Shown: positions 34,140 through 42,104 of the stretch, one piece after another | Position numbering within the stretch: the stretch's first letter is position 1 | How the letters are laid out: the number at the start of each line of letters is the position of its first letter | Source of the DNA: an uncultured Bacteroidota bacterium | GTDB taxonomy: Bacteria; Bacteroidota; Bacteroidia; NS11-12g; UBA9320 | DNA length: 42,201 bases | Assembly (NCBI GenBank): GCA_913043145.1 | Contig: CAJWLP010000010.1 | Location: 1-42,201, forward strand | Direction of reading: 5' to 3' | Notes under the pieces: model-generated | The model's input: only the letters and a program-made list of their open reading frames with translations | What the model was told of the DNA's origin: nothing | The model's database searches: none | Program-made: the position numbers and the translations under genes

Positions 34140-34586
34140 ATGTCCAAGTCACAAGAAACTTACAGTAAAAAAGAGAAAGAGAAAAAACGTTTAAAAAAAC
34201 GTAAAGAGAAACAAGAAAAAAGAGCTGAACGAAAAGCAGCATCTAAAGGGGGTGGTTTAGATAATATGATGGCTTACATTGACGAAAATGGCAATATTTC
34301 AGATTCCCCACCAGATCCTGACAAAAAAGTAGAATTTGAACTAGAAGACATCATAACGAGTGTTCCAAAACAAGAGGCTTTTGATATGGATGCAGTTCGT
34401 GAAGGTAAAATTGATTTCTTTAACACTGACAAAGGATTTGGTTTTATAAAAGAATCAGGTTCAGGCGACAGTTATTTTGTTCACTATAAGGGTCTTACTG
34501 AAGATGTTGATGAGGGAAATAAGGTATCCTTTCAACTAGAAAAAGGTATGAAAGGTCTTAATGCAATTAATGTTAAGAAGATATAA
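34140..34586 (+). CDS. Cold-shock-domain protein with basic N-terminal tail
   Basis: A 148-residue protein in two parts. Residues 1-35 are a very lysine- and arginine-rich, probably disordered or helical tail (e.g. KKRLKKRKEKQEKRAERKAA). Residues 85-148 form a cold-shock domain: GKIDFFNTDKGFGFIKESGS with RNP1-like KGFGFI, then SYFVHYKGL (RNP2 region) and VSFQLEKGMKGLNAINVKKI. It should bind single-stranded RNA, with the tail adding nonspecific affinity. The middle link is acidic and proline-containing (SDSPPDPDKKVEFE). The 3' end overlaps the convergent dehydrogenase gene by 14 bases. Confidence 0.9.
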   Translation: MSKSQETYSKKEKEKKRLKKRKEKQEKRAERKAASKGGGLDNMMAYIDENGNISDSPPDPDKKVEFELEDIITSVPKQEAFDMDAVREGKIDFFNTDKGFGFIKESGSGDSYFVHYKGLTEDVDEGNKVSFQLEKGMKGLNAINVKKI

Positions 34587-35466
34587 AACTACTACTTACA
34601 ACCAGCTCTTTTGTACCATGTGTCCATGAATAGAATCCTTCACCGGATTTCACTCCCATTTTTCCTGCATTAACCATATTTACCAATAGTGGACATGCTG
34701 CATATTTTGGATTTCCAAAACCATCATACAAAACTTCTAGAATTGCTAGACAAACATCTAAACCTATAAAGTCTGCAAGTTGAAGCGGCCCCATAGGATG
34801 AGCCATACCTAATTTCATAACAGTATCAATATTTTGAACATCCCCTACCCCTTCGTGTAAGGTCCAAATAGCTTCGTTAATCATTGGCATCAAAATTCGA
34901 TTAGCTATGAAACCTGGATAGTCATTGGCCATTGCTGGAATTTTACCAATTGATTTAGATAAATCTTCCACAGAAGTAGTCACCTGATTTGATGTACTGT
35001 ATCCATTAATAATTTCAACCAACTTCATTACAGGAACAGGATTCATAAAGTGCATTCCAATAACTTTATCAGGACGTTGAGTTTGAGACGCAAGCTCAGT
35101 AATACTTATCGATGAAGTGTTGGAAGCAAGAATACATTGCTTTGGAGCATGTACATCCATGTCTTTAAATATTTTAAATTTTAATTCCTTATTTTCTGTG
35201 GCCGCCTCTACAACAAGATCAGCATGCTTAACACCTAATTCCAAGGAAGAAAACGTTTGGATATTATTTAGGGTATCTTCCTTGACTGATGCTGTAATTT
35301 TTTCTTTAGCTATCATACGATCCAAGTTCTTAGAAATGGTAATCAAAGCCTTTTCAAGTGCATTTTCATTGATATCCACTAATGAAACTAAATAACCATT
35401 TTGTGCAAAAACGTGAGCTATTCCATTGCCCATTGTACCTGAACCTATGACTGATATGTTTTTCAT
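34573..35466 (-). CDS. 3-hydroxyacyl-CoA (3-hydroxybutyryl-CoA) dehydrogenase
   Basis: A 297-residue NAD-dependent dehydrogenase. The Rossmann loop is VIGSGTMGNGIAHVFAQNGY (about residues 5-24). The catalytic histidine lies in KVIGMHFMNPVPVMKLVEII (about residues 134-153), and SIGKIPAMANDYPGFIANRI is the C-terminal-domain entry. GKMGVKSGEGFYSW near the end is the usual closing motif. It oxidises 3-hydroxyacyl-CoA in beta-oxidation or reduces acetoacetyl-CoA in the reverse direction. It follows DUF5683 by 41 bases in a minus-strand run with parA and parB, but no other fatty-acid genes are nearby, so its operon partners do not explain it. Confidence 0.93.
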   Translation of the reverse strand: MKNISVIGSGTMGNGIAHVFAQNGYLVSLVDINENALEKALITISKNLDRMIAKEKITASVKEDTLNNIQTFSSLELGVKHADLVVEAATENKELKFKIFKDMDVHAPKQCILASNTSSISITELASQTQRPDKVIGMHFMNPVPVMKLVEIINGYSTSNQVTTSVEDLSKSIGKIPAMANDYPGFIANRILMPMINEAIWTLHEGVGDVQNIDTVMKLGMAHPMGPLQLADFIGLDVCLAILEVLYDGFGNPKYAACPLLVNMVNAGKMGVKSGEGFYSWTHGTKELVVSSSFISS

Positions 35467-35507
35467 AATTGTAATTGTCTTAATTGTCTACGAATTTAAG
35501 CTAAATT

Positions 35508-36092
35508 CTAAAAGTTATATTGAAGTGTGAATCCATTATACATTCCTAGCCCTGGTCTTCTAGCATAGACGTTAGGAATTAATTTTAAACTCAAATCCTC
35601 ATTAAGATTAAACTCCTTAAGATGTGCATCAACATTAGCATCAATAGCCTGTAACGCATATAAAACAACAAATCCTATAAGTGATAAATCTCTATATTTT
35701 CTGTGAAAATCACGATCACTTTTAACTGCAGCTTCTGAACGATTGGGATATAAATCAATGGTATTTGTATCACCATCTATTTTTGCTGCATATATTGTTT
35801 GATACTTGGAAAGACTGTCTTTATTATAGTCATACATGTATGCAAGACCAACAAAACCACCATATACTATTCCAGCCTTCAAATAACTTTTATTATAAAT
35901 TTGACCAGCACCAGGAATTAACAGTGCAAGAAAGGTAGCTTTTCTTGGATTATCCCAGGATTTTATTCCTTTTGAATTACGAGTAGATTTAGAACTATCA
36001 ACCGATAACTTATACTCATCAGAATAAGGTTGCTGAGCAAACATATGGAATGATAAGTTAAGAAGAAACAGTACAGAGAATACGAATCTCAT
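35508..36092 (-). CDS. DUF5683-domain membrane protein
   Basis: A 194-residue protein with an N-terminal signal sequence (FVFSVLFLLNLSFHMFAQ) and a core NPRKATFLALLIPGAGQIYN then KSYLKAGIVYGGFVGLAYMY (about residues 47-86), the hallmark of DUF5683. A second hydrophobic segment is near residues 133-150. The last 40 residues are beta-like and end in F, compatible with an envelope location. As I recall, this family follows parA-parB in many Bacteroidota, and it does so here (15 bases after parB). Function is unknown. Confidence 0.87.
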   Translation of the reverse strand: MRFVFSVLFLLNLSFHMFAQQPYSDEYKLSVDSSKSTRNSKGIKSWDNPRKATFLALLIPGAGQIYNKSYLKAGIVYGGFVGLAYMYDYNKDSLSKYQTIYAAKIDGDTNTIDLYPNRSEAAVKSDRDFHRKYRDLSLIGFVVLYALQAIDANVDAHLKEFNLNEDLSLKLIPNVYARRPGLGMYNGFTLQYNF

Positions 36093-36107
36093 ATTTCACA
36101 AATTTAC

Positions 36108-36983
36108 TTAAACCAACTTATTGAGTATAGCTTCTAACTCTTCTTTGGATGAAAAGTTAATAATAATGGAACCATTGTTATTTGACCGCGACTTAAATTT
36201 AATCGAAGTGTTCAGATGTTTTGAAATTCTTTCTCGTTGAGCAAGATAGTTTGTAAAATCAAAAAATCGATCTGAGGATTTTGTATAAGTTCCTCCAAGA
36301 TTTTCCCTTTCTTCTTTTGCCATTTCTTCAACTTGCCTTACTGATAAGCTGCTATTTACTGCAGATTTAAAAATTTGAAGCTGGCGTTCGGTATTTTTAA
36401 CATTTACCAGAGCTCTTGCATGTCCCATCATAATGAGTCCCTCTTTGATTGCTAACTGAATCTCATCAGGAAGTTTCAATAACCTTAAATAGTTGTTTAC
36501 CGTACTCCGCTTTTTACCAACACGCTCACCAAGTTCATCTTGTTTAAGACCACATTCTTCAAGCAATCGTTGATATGATAAAGCAACCTCAATGGCATTA
36601 AGATTTTCACGTTGAATGTTCTCAATTAATGCCATCTCTAACATTTGTTGGTCATCTGCCAATCGGATGTATGCTGGAATATGTGATCTTTGAGCTAAAA
36701 TAGAAGCACGTGTTCTTCTCTCACCACTAATAATTTCATATTTTTCATAACCAACCTTTCTGACAGTAATAGGCTGAATAATGCCATGGACTTTGATTGA
36801 TTCAGCTAGTTCATTTAAAGCTTCCTCAACAAACTCAATACGAGGTTGGAAAGGATTAGCAATAATCTGATTTATCTTAATTTCTGCTATACTATGTAAA
36901 GCCTTTGGTTCAATGCTCGTAATGTCAGTGTCTGCATTTTCTAATAACGCACTTAAACCCCTACCTAATGCTTTTTTACTCAT
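36108..36983 (-). CDS. parB: Chromosome partitioning protein ParB
   Basis: A 291-residue ParB/Spo0J-family CTPase and DNA-binding protein. It opens with KKALGRGLSALLENADTD. The N-terminal nuclease-like domain has INQIIANPFQPRIEFVEEAL, HGIIQPITVRKVG and the ISGERRTRASILAQR box (about residues 85-99) followed by ALIENIQRENLNAIEVA, all typical. A helix-turn-helix follows near QDELGERVGKKRSTVNNYLR (about residues 150-169), and a C-terminal dimer domain. It loads at parS sites near the origin and works with ParA. It starts directly after the parA stop. No parS-like palindrome was found in the window. Confidence 0.95.
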   Translation of the reverse strand: MSKKALGRGLSALLENADTDITSIEPKALHSIAEIKINQIIANPFQPRIEFVEEALNELAESIKVHGIIQPITVRKVGYEKYEIISGERRTRASILAQRSHIPAYIRLADDQQMLEMALIENIQRENLNAIEVALSYQRLLEECGLKQDELGERVGKKRSTVNNYLRLLKLPDEIQLAIKEGLIMMGHARALVNVKNTERQLQIFKSAVNSSLSVRQVEEMAKEERENLGGTYTKSSDRFFDFTNYLAQRERISKHLNTSIKFKSRSNNNGSIIINFSSKEELEAILNKLV

Positions 36984-37784
36984 TTATTGAATTATCCTTT
37001 CTTCTTCACTAATTTTAGTAAGTCCATTTTTTTGGAGTAATTCACGAGCTAAATTTAAGTAGCCAACACTTCCTGTTGCTGTAGCATCATGTTCAAGAAC
37101 AGGTAAACCAAAACTAGGTGCTTCACTTAAAGTTGTATTTCTTTTGATAATTGTATCAAAAACTAATTGCTGAAAATGTAACTTTACTTCCTCAACAACC
37201 TGATTACTTAATCTTAATCTAGAGTCATACATCGTCAATACTAGTCCTTCAATCTCAAGTTTGGTATTAATACTACGTTGAACGATCTTAATTGTATTTA
37301 AAAGCTTACCCAAACCTTCTAAAGCAAAGTATTCACACTGAACAGGTATGAGAACAGAATCTGAGGCTCCTAATGCATTGGTAGTGATTAATCCAAGCGA
37401 GGGAGAACAATCAATAATTATAAAATCATAACTGTCTTTTACTTTGTCTAAAAGTCTATTTAAAATCCGTTCACGATTTGGTAAATCGATCATTTCTATT
37501 TCAGCACCAACTAAATCTATATTCGCTGGAAGGATTTTCAAATAATCATACTTGGTATCTAAAATAGCATCCGTAGGGTTTAGATCTTGAACCATTAACT
37601 CATACAGTCCAAGACGAATATTTTTAGGATCAAACCCTAAATGAGAGGTTGAATTTGCTTGTGGGTCAGCATCAATTAATAAGACACGATTCTCGAGAAC
37701 TGAGAGACTGTATGCTAAGTTGATAGCGGTGGTTGTCTTTCCTACTCCACCTTTTTGATTGGCTACACAAATGGTTTTTGACAT
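36984..37784 (-). CDS. parA: Chromosome partitioning ATPase ParA (Soj)
   Basis: A 266-residue deviant-Walker ATPase. The start reads KTICVANQKGGVGKTTTAIN with P-loop KGGVGKTT. LLIDADPQANST (about residues 35-46), FIIIDCSPSLGLITTNALGA (about residues 121-140) and VLIPVQCEYFALEGLGKLL (about residues 145-163) are the remaining family motifs. ParA binds DNA as a dimer and is stimulated by ParB to move chromosome origins apart. The stop abuts the parB ATG. It is 11 bases behind the metallo-hydrolase gene. Confidence 0.96.
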   Translation of the reverse strand: MSKTICVANQKGGVGKTTTAINLAYSLSVLENRVLLIDADPQANSTSHLGFDPKNIRLGLYELMVQDLNPTDAILDTKYDYLKILPANIDLVGAEIEMIDLPNRERILNRLLDKVKDSYDFIIIDCSPSLGLITTNALGASDSVLIPVQCEYFALEGLGKLLNTIKIVQRSINTKLEIEGLVLTMYDSRLRLSNQVVEEVKLHFQQLVFDTIIKRNTTLSEAPSFGLPVLEHDATATGSVGYLNLARELLQKNGLTKISEEERIIQ

Positions 37785-37795
37785 ATATTATTTTT

Positions 37796-38482
37796 TTAAA
37801 GTTCGAAAGTTTGATTGATTAAGGGTAAAATGAGGTTGAGTCCGGCACTAGAAAATTGATCATAAGCATATTTGTGATTAATTTCAATGGGAGGGAAAGT
37901 ATCAAAATTCATACCTATAATTTTTTTACAGTCTATTAACTTAGATGATTTCACAGCATCTTCTATACCCATTGTGAAGTTATCACCGATAGGTAGAAAA
38001 GCAAAATCTAAATTAAAAGTTAGTGGGATTAATTGCATATCTAAAGTGAGTGCTGTATCACCTGCAAAATAGAAACTTGATTCAGAAGTTTGTACTACAT
38101 ACCCCGCTGCATTACCTGCATAGGAACCGTCAGGAAATGAACTACTATGTTCAGCTTTTACCATTTTAACGGTACAAAATCCCAGGTTTACACTCCCCCC
38201 AATATCCATAGGTAAGCTGTTTTCAATTCCTTGATCTAATAACCATTCAGTTATTTCATAAACAGAAATTACTTGAGCTTTGCTTTGTTTAGCTATGGCC
38301 AACAGATCAGCAATATGATCTCCATGACCATGCGTAACTAAAATAAAATCTGGCTGAATTGTGGAAATATCGATCATACTTGCTTTGGGATTAGGAGTGA
38401 TAAAAGGATCAAACAGTATATTTTTACCGTTTAATTCAACTGAAAAACAAGAATGTCCGTAATATGTAATTTTGGGTCTCAA
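37796..38482 (-). CDS. UPF0173-type metal-dependent hydrolase (metallo-beta-lactamase fold)
   Basis: A 228-residue hydrolase if started at the TTG at 38482, which gives the family's usual opening RPKITYYGHSCFSVEL. A GTG at 38515 would add 11 residues but seems less likely. Seen: VTHGHGDHIADL (the HxHxDH metal site, about residues 52-63), KAEHSSSFP (third metal ligand) and YFAGDTALT. These fit the UlaG/YtkL-like UPF0173 group; substrate is unknown. It heads the minus-strand run with parA-parB. Its start region is close to that of the divergent oligopeptide-binding gene, so the two may share regulatory DNA. Confidence 0.88.
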   Translation of the reverse strand: MRPKITYYGHSCFSVELNGKNILFDPFITPNPKASMIDISTIQPDFILVTHGHGDHIADLLAIAKQSKAQVISVYEITEWLLDQGIENSLPMDIGGSVNLGFCTVKMVKAEHSSSFPDGSYAGNAAGYVVQTSESSFYFAGDTALTLDMQLIPLTFNLDFAFLPIGDNFTMGIEDAVKSSKLIDCKKIIGMNFDTFPPIEINHKYAYDQFSSAGLNLILPLINQTFEL

Positions 38483-38524
38483 TGCTATAAAAGAATTAAT
38501 TTCAAATCTAAACACAATACTAGC

Positions 38525-40123
38525 ATGATAATAAACAGGTTTTTCTTAGTTATTCACATCAACATACTGTTAATTTCTTGTAATTTGAACTCAAAAAAAT
38601 CTACAAAAGATATAATTCGGTTTAATAGTGCAACAGGAATCACTTCTTTAGACCCAGCATATGCAAGGACACAAGAAAACATACGTGCTGTAAATCAAGT
38701 GTTTAACGGATTAGTACAGCTAAATGACCAGTTAAATGTTATTCCATCAATTGCAAAAAAATGGTCTATATCCAAAGATGCGAAAACGTACACTTTTGTG
38801 CTCAATAGAGGGGTGTTTTTCCACAATCATCCTATTTTTAAAATGCAAAAAAGAGAGGTTACATCCTCAGATTTTGAGTATTCTTTCAAACGAATCCTTG
38901 ACCCATCAACTGCATCGGATGGTGCATGGATATTCAACGATATTATTGATCAATCACAACCATTCACCTCAATAAATGACACCATTTTTCAAATTAAATT
39001 AAATAAACCATTTGCACCTTTTCTTAATATGTTAACTATGGCATACTGCTTTGTGGTTCCTAAAGAGATTGTTGAATTGTATGGTGATGAGTTTGGTAAA
39101 AAACCCATAGGAACTGGCCCGTTTATGTTTGCTAATTGGGCTGATGGCATAAAGCTAAATATGATTCGAAACCCAAATTACTTTGAATCTACACAACAAA
39201 ATAGTATCCCAAAATTAGATGGAATATCCATTTCATTTATTCAAAGTAAACAAACTGAGTTATTAGAATTCATTCAAGGTAACTTGGATTTATTTACTGG
39301 TTTAGAAAGTTCATTCAAAGATGAAATCCTAACAACTGATGGCACGTTAGATTCAAAATATCTAGAGGATTTTAACATTCAAATAAGCCCCTTTCTTAAT
39401 ACCGAATACTTAGCTTTTAATATGGAAGATGAATCATCTTCTACTCATGACTTAAACTATCGCAAAGCAATACATCACTGCATCAATCGGGACGCAATGA
39501 TCAGCTATTTAAGAAATGGCATTGGGACACCTGCTAATGGAGGTTTTATGCCCGTTGGTCTACCTGGACACTTAAACTATGATAATTCATCATTTGATTT
39601 AGACTTGGCAAGAAAATATATACAAAAATCAAATGTTGATAAAAATCTACCCATCACATTAACTACCACATCAAACTATCTTGATTTATGTATTTTAGTT
39701 CAAAAAAATTGTGCTGAAATCGGAATAGAAGTTAAGATTGATGTTGTTCCTGCCAGCTTACTAAAACAGCAAAAATCCGCAGGTGATTTAACTTTTTTCA
39801 GAAGTAGTTGGATTGCTGACTATCCTGATGGAGAAAATTTCATGGCTTGTTTTTATGGCCCTAATAAAGCCCCCAGTGGTCCAAATTATTCACGTTACAT
39901 CAATGCACAGTTTGATCAAAAATATAATCAATTAATAGCTTGTACAGATGAATCCGAAAAGAAAAAATTATTTAAAAAAATGGAAAGTATGCTTGATGAA
40001 GATCAGCCATTTATAATACTTTTTTATGATGAAAGCATTTGGATTAAAAATAAAAAAATTAATCAAGTTAACATTAACGCACTGAATCATCTTGATCTTC
40101 GATTTACAGATTTTAAGTCATAA
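38525..40123 (+). CDS. ABC transporter peptide-binding lipoprotein (OppA/DppA family)
   Basis: A 532-residue lipoprotein. I place the start at the ATG at 38525, since MIINRFFLVIHINILLISC gives a signal peptide with lipobox cysteine at residue 19. Upstream in-frame codons would precede it with a non-signal sequence. The mature part is a type-II periplasmic binding protein: ITSLDPAYARTQENIRAVNQ, GLVQLNDQLNVIPSIAKKWS, DLTFFRSSWIADYPDGENFM and ESEKKKLFKKMESML. It would bind oligopeptides or similar ligands. No permease or ATPase gene of an Opp system is adjacent. Binding-protein genes standing alone are seen in Bacteroidota. Confidence 0.9.
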   Translation: MIINRFFLVIHINILLISCNLNSKKSTKDIIRFNSATGITSLDPAYARTQENIRAVNQVFNGLVQLNDQLNVIPSIAKKWSISKDAKTYTFVLNRGVFFHNHPIFKMQKREVTSSDFEYSFKRILDPSTASDGAWIFNDIIDQSQPFTSINDTIFQIKLNKPFAPFLNMLTMAYCFVVPKEIVELYGDEFGKKPIGTGPFMFANWADGIKLNMIRNPNYFESTQQNSIPKLDGISISFIQSKQTELLEFIQGNLDLFTGLESSFKDEILTTDGTLDSKYLEDFNIQISPFLNTEYLAFNMEDESSSTHDLNYRKAIHHCINRDAMISYLRNGIGTPANGGFMPVGLPGHLNYDNSSFDLDLARKYIQKSNVDKNLPITLTTTSNYLDLCILVQKNCAEIGIEVKIDVVPASLLKQQKSAGDLTFFRSSWIADYPDGENFMACFYGPNKAPSGPNYSRYINAQFDQKYNQLIACTDESEKKKLFKKMESMLDEDQPFIILFYDESIWIKNKKINQVNINALNHLDLRFTDFKS

Positions 40124-40157
40124 GATTAATATTTTTAAATAATGGTAAAAAGTTATT

Positions 40158-40559
40158 ATGAATTCAAAGCTTCAAAACATATTAGGTATAATACTGGGAA
40201 TAATCATAGGTAGTATGGTAAACATGAGCATAGTCTCAATTAGTGGCAGTTTAATACCACTGCCCGCTGGAGTTAATCCTGAAGATGTCAAATCAATTCG
40301 AGAAAACATCCATATGTTTCAATCAAAACACTATGTAATACCATTCTTAGCTCATGCGTTAGGAACTTTATCAGGTGCCATTATTGCTGCTAAAATTGCA
40401 ACTTCCAGAAAAAGTACGTATGCTAATATAATTGGGTTATTTTTCTTGGTTGGAGGAATTTCTGCAGCCGCTATGATTGGAACACCAAATTTACCAACTA
40501 TAGTAGATTTAGTATTTGCCTACCTACCCATGGCTTGGATAGCTTATAAGTTATCCTAG
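40158..40559 (+). CDS. Small polytopic membrane protein, function unknown
   Basis: A 133-residue protein with four predicted TM helices (about residues 7-30, 63-83, 88-108 and 112-131), each glycine- and alanine-rich. Between helices 1 and 2 lies a soluble loop with GVNPEDVKSIRENIHMFQSK. Helix 1 reads ILGIILGIIIGSMVNMSIVS. I recall similar small proteins in Bacteroidota but no assigned function. It follows the peptide-binding lipoprotein gene by 34 bases, so co-transcription is likely, and converges on the DUF5606 gene with 2 bases between. Confidence 0.7.
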   Translation: MNSKLQNILGIILGIIIGSMVNMSIVSISGSLIPLPAGVNPEDVKSIRENIHMFQSKHYVIPFLAHALGTLSGAIIAAKIATSRKSTYANIIGLFFLVGGISAAAMIGTPNLPTIVDLVFAYLPMAWIAYKLS

Positions 40560-40561
40560 AA

Positions 40562-41107
40562 TTAGCCTGCTTTTAGATTTCCACTTTTCTTAACACCACC
40601 CTTCGCCTTACTTTGAGCTCTTGGAGCATTTTTCGCTACTGGTTTTTTATGAGTGGATTTGGTGGTTGAACTTTTTGCATCCTTAGTCTTTTCCTCACTA
40701 TCTGGCTCATTTAATTGATTAAAGTTCAACTGATCTTTCAGTAAGGTGTACCAATTCACTAATTTGACGATATCCGAGTTATAAACTTGATCCTCATCAA
40801 AATCTTCGACTACTTTTCTAAAAAATGACTGAATTTCCTCTCCACTATTTTTCTTGTTTACTAATTCAAGACCCGCTCCAACTTTTTCGTGAAGTATCTT
40901 CAGGATATCTTCCAATTTTTTATCTCCATCATAAGTATACATTGAGATATCACTCAAAAAAGATACTTTTTGTGTTAAAGAAGTAGGAAATCTCTTTTTG
41001 TCCCCATTTAATGACTCTACAATAAGTCCATTTGAACGTTTACCAACAAGTTTATGAAGACCCGGCTTACCTGCTACAGATACTATTTCGTTGAGATATA
41101 ATGACAT
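40562..41107 (-). CDS. DUF5606-domain protein
   Basis: A 181-residue cytoplasmic protein. The N-terminal domain (about 1-60) reads LNEIVSVAGKPGLHKLVGKR then SNGLIVESLNGDKKRFPTSL and SDISMYTYDGD, the usual opening of DUF5606 proteins ('ISGKPGL.KLV...NG.IVE....GKR.P'). Helices follow, with YNSDIVKLVNWYTLLKDQ. The last 50 residues are a low-complexity, lysine/alanine/serine-rich basic tail (KKPVAKNAPRAQSKAKGG), likely disordered and nucleic-acid-binding. Function is unknown. The family is restricted to Bacteroidota as far as I recall. It is 98 bases behind kdsA. Confidence 0.87.
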   Translation of the reverse strand: MSLYLNEIVSVAGKPGLHKLVGKRSNGLIVESLNGDKKRFPTSLTQKVSFLSDISMYTYDGDKKLEDILKILHEKVGAGLELVNKKNSGEEIQSFFRKVVEDFDEDQVYNSDIVKLVNWYTLLKDQLNFNQLNEPDSEEKTKDAKSSTTKSTHKKPVAKNAPRAQSKAKGGVKKSGNLKAG

Positions 41108-41177
41108 TGATTATGATTAAAAGTTATTAAATTGATGCGAAAATATTTATTCTGATGACAAATTGATGTTCAAGTAT

Positions 41178-41185
41178 CAAATTTA
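41178..41185 (-). promoter_or_regulatory. Possible -7 promoter box TAAATTTG before the DUF5606 gene
   Basis: TAAATTTG on the minus strand matches TAnnTTTG but lies 70 bases before the ATG at 41107, and no TTG is at the standard spacing. The sequence here is so AT-rich that a chance match is possible. Confidence 0.25.
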
Positions 41186-41205
41186 TAAAAAATCTAATTT
41201 TAAAA

Positions 41206-42018
41206 TTAAAGAGCAGATTTAAGTCTGAGTAATTTTTTCAATAGATCTTCAATTTTTTGAAGTGGTAGCATATTCGCACCATCACTCAATGCAGAACTTG
41301 GATCTGGATGAGTTTCAATAAATAGACCATCTACACCAACAGACACTGCTGCCTTTGCAAGAGGTTCTATAAGATGAGGAAGTCCACCTGTCACTCCACT
41401 CCCATTGTTAGGTTGTTGTAAAGAATGTGTGCAGTCCATCACAACTGGAAAACCCATTTCTTTCATCCAAACCAAGTTTCTATAATCCACTATCATATCT
41501 CCATAACCAAACATATTACCTCGTTCGGTGAGAATAACTTGATTGTTTGACATATCAACCACCTTTTGTGCAGCAAACTTCATGGATTCTGCAGCAGCAA
41601 ATTGACCTTTTTTGATATTTACCACCTTACCTGTTTTAGCTGCAGCTTGCAAAAGGTTAGTTTGGCGAAATAAAAAAGCAGGTATTTGAAGAATATCGAC
41701 ATATTCAGCAGCTATCTCCGCTTCTTTACTCTCATGAATATCTGTTACTACAGGTACATCAAATGTATCCCTAACTTTACCTAATAACTTTAACGCTTTG
41801 TCATCGCCAATGCCCGTAAATGATGAAGCATTGGTTCTGTTAGCTTTTCTGTAAGAAGATTTAAAAACAAATGGAATATCTAATTTGTCAGTTAATTTTT
41901 TTAAATATTCCGCAGTATGCATGGTAATTTCCTCATTTTCAATGGCACAAGGTCCAGCTAATAAAAATAACTTATTACCATTTAAGACATCATTGAGTGT
42001 ATTCTCGATCGAATTCAA
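41206..42018 (-). CDS. kdsA: 3-deoxy-8-phosphooctulonate synthase (Kdo-8-phosphate synthase)
   Basis: A 270-residue (beta/alpha)8 enzyme that condenses phosphoenolpyruvate with arabinose-5-phosphate to Kdo-8-phosphate for the LPS core. Seen: FLLAGPCAIENEE (about residues 18-30), FVFKSSYRKANRTNASSFTG with the substrate-binding KANR box, VTDIHE, LQIPAFLFRQTNLLQAAAKT, TERGNMFGYGDMIVDYRNL and FIETHPDPSSALSDGANMLP. In the last barrel strands these retain the family's phosphate- and metal-binding residues. The start is TTG: an in-frame stop lies 2 codons upstream and no ATG precedes the conserved AGPCAIE. A full-consensus promoter lies 29 bases upstream. Confidence 0.95.
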   Translation of the reverse strand: MNSIENTLNDVLNGNKLFLLAGPCAIENEEITMHTAEYLKKLTDKLDIPFVFKSSYRKANRTNASSFTGIGDDKALKLLGKVRDTFDVPVVTDIHESKEAEIAAEYVDILQIPAFLFRQTNLLQAAAKTGKVVNIKKGQFAAAESMKFAAQKVVDMSNNQVILTERGNMFGYGDMIVDYRNLVWMKEMGFPVVMDCTHSLQQPNNGSGVTGGLPHLIEPLAKAAVSVGVDGLFIETHPDPSSALSDGANMLPLQKIEDLLKKLLRLKSAL

Positions 42019-42046
42019 AATTTATTAGTGTAATTAGATTATGGTA

Positions 42047-42075
42047 CAAATGTACTCAATTGTTCAATCATCAAA
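42047..42075 (-). promoter_or_regulatory. Promoter of kdsA (TTTG, 17 bases, TACATTTG)
   Basis: On the minus strand TTTG (42075-42072) and TACATTTG (42054-42047) are separated by 17 bases, a full match to the Bacteroidota promoter pattern. The TTG start of kdsA follows 28 bases after the -7 box, leaving a leader of about 22 bases. GTAC repeats flank the box (42044-42055). Confidence 0.6.
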
Positions 42076-42104
42076 ACACACTATCATATATATTAAAAAT
42101 AGAC

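Noticed and set aside
34573-38515. A parS site near parA-parB
   Set aside because: I looked for TGTTTCACGTGAAACA-like 16-bp palindromes and saw none in the window.
38453-38524. An upstream start for the oligopeptide-binding lipoprotein
   Set aside because: It would bury the lipoprotein signal peptide that starts at 38525 and overlap the divergent metallo-hydrolase gene.
41195-41208. AT-only palindrome TAATTTTAAAATTA at the end of kdsA, followed by T on the minus strand
   Set aside because: The stem has no G-C pair and overlaps the stop codon; it is too weak to call a terminator.
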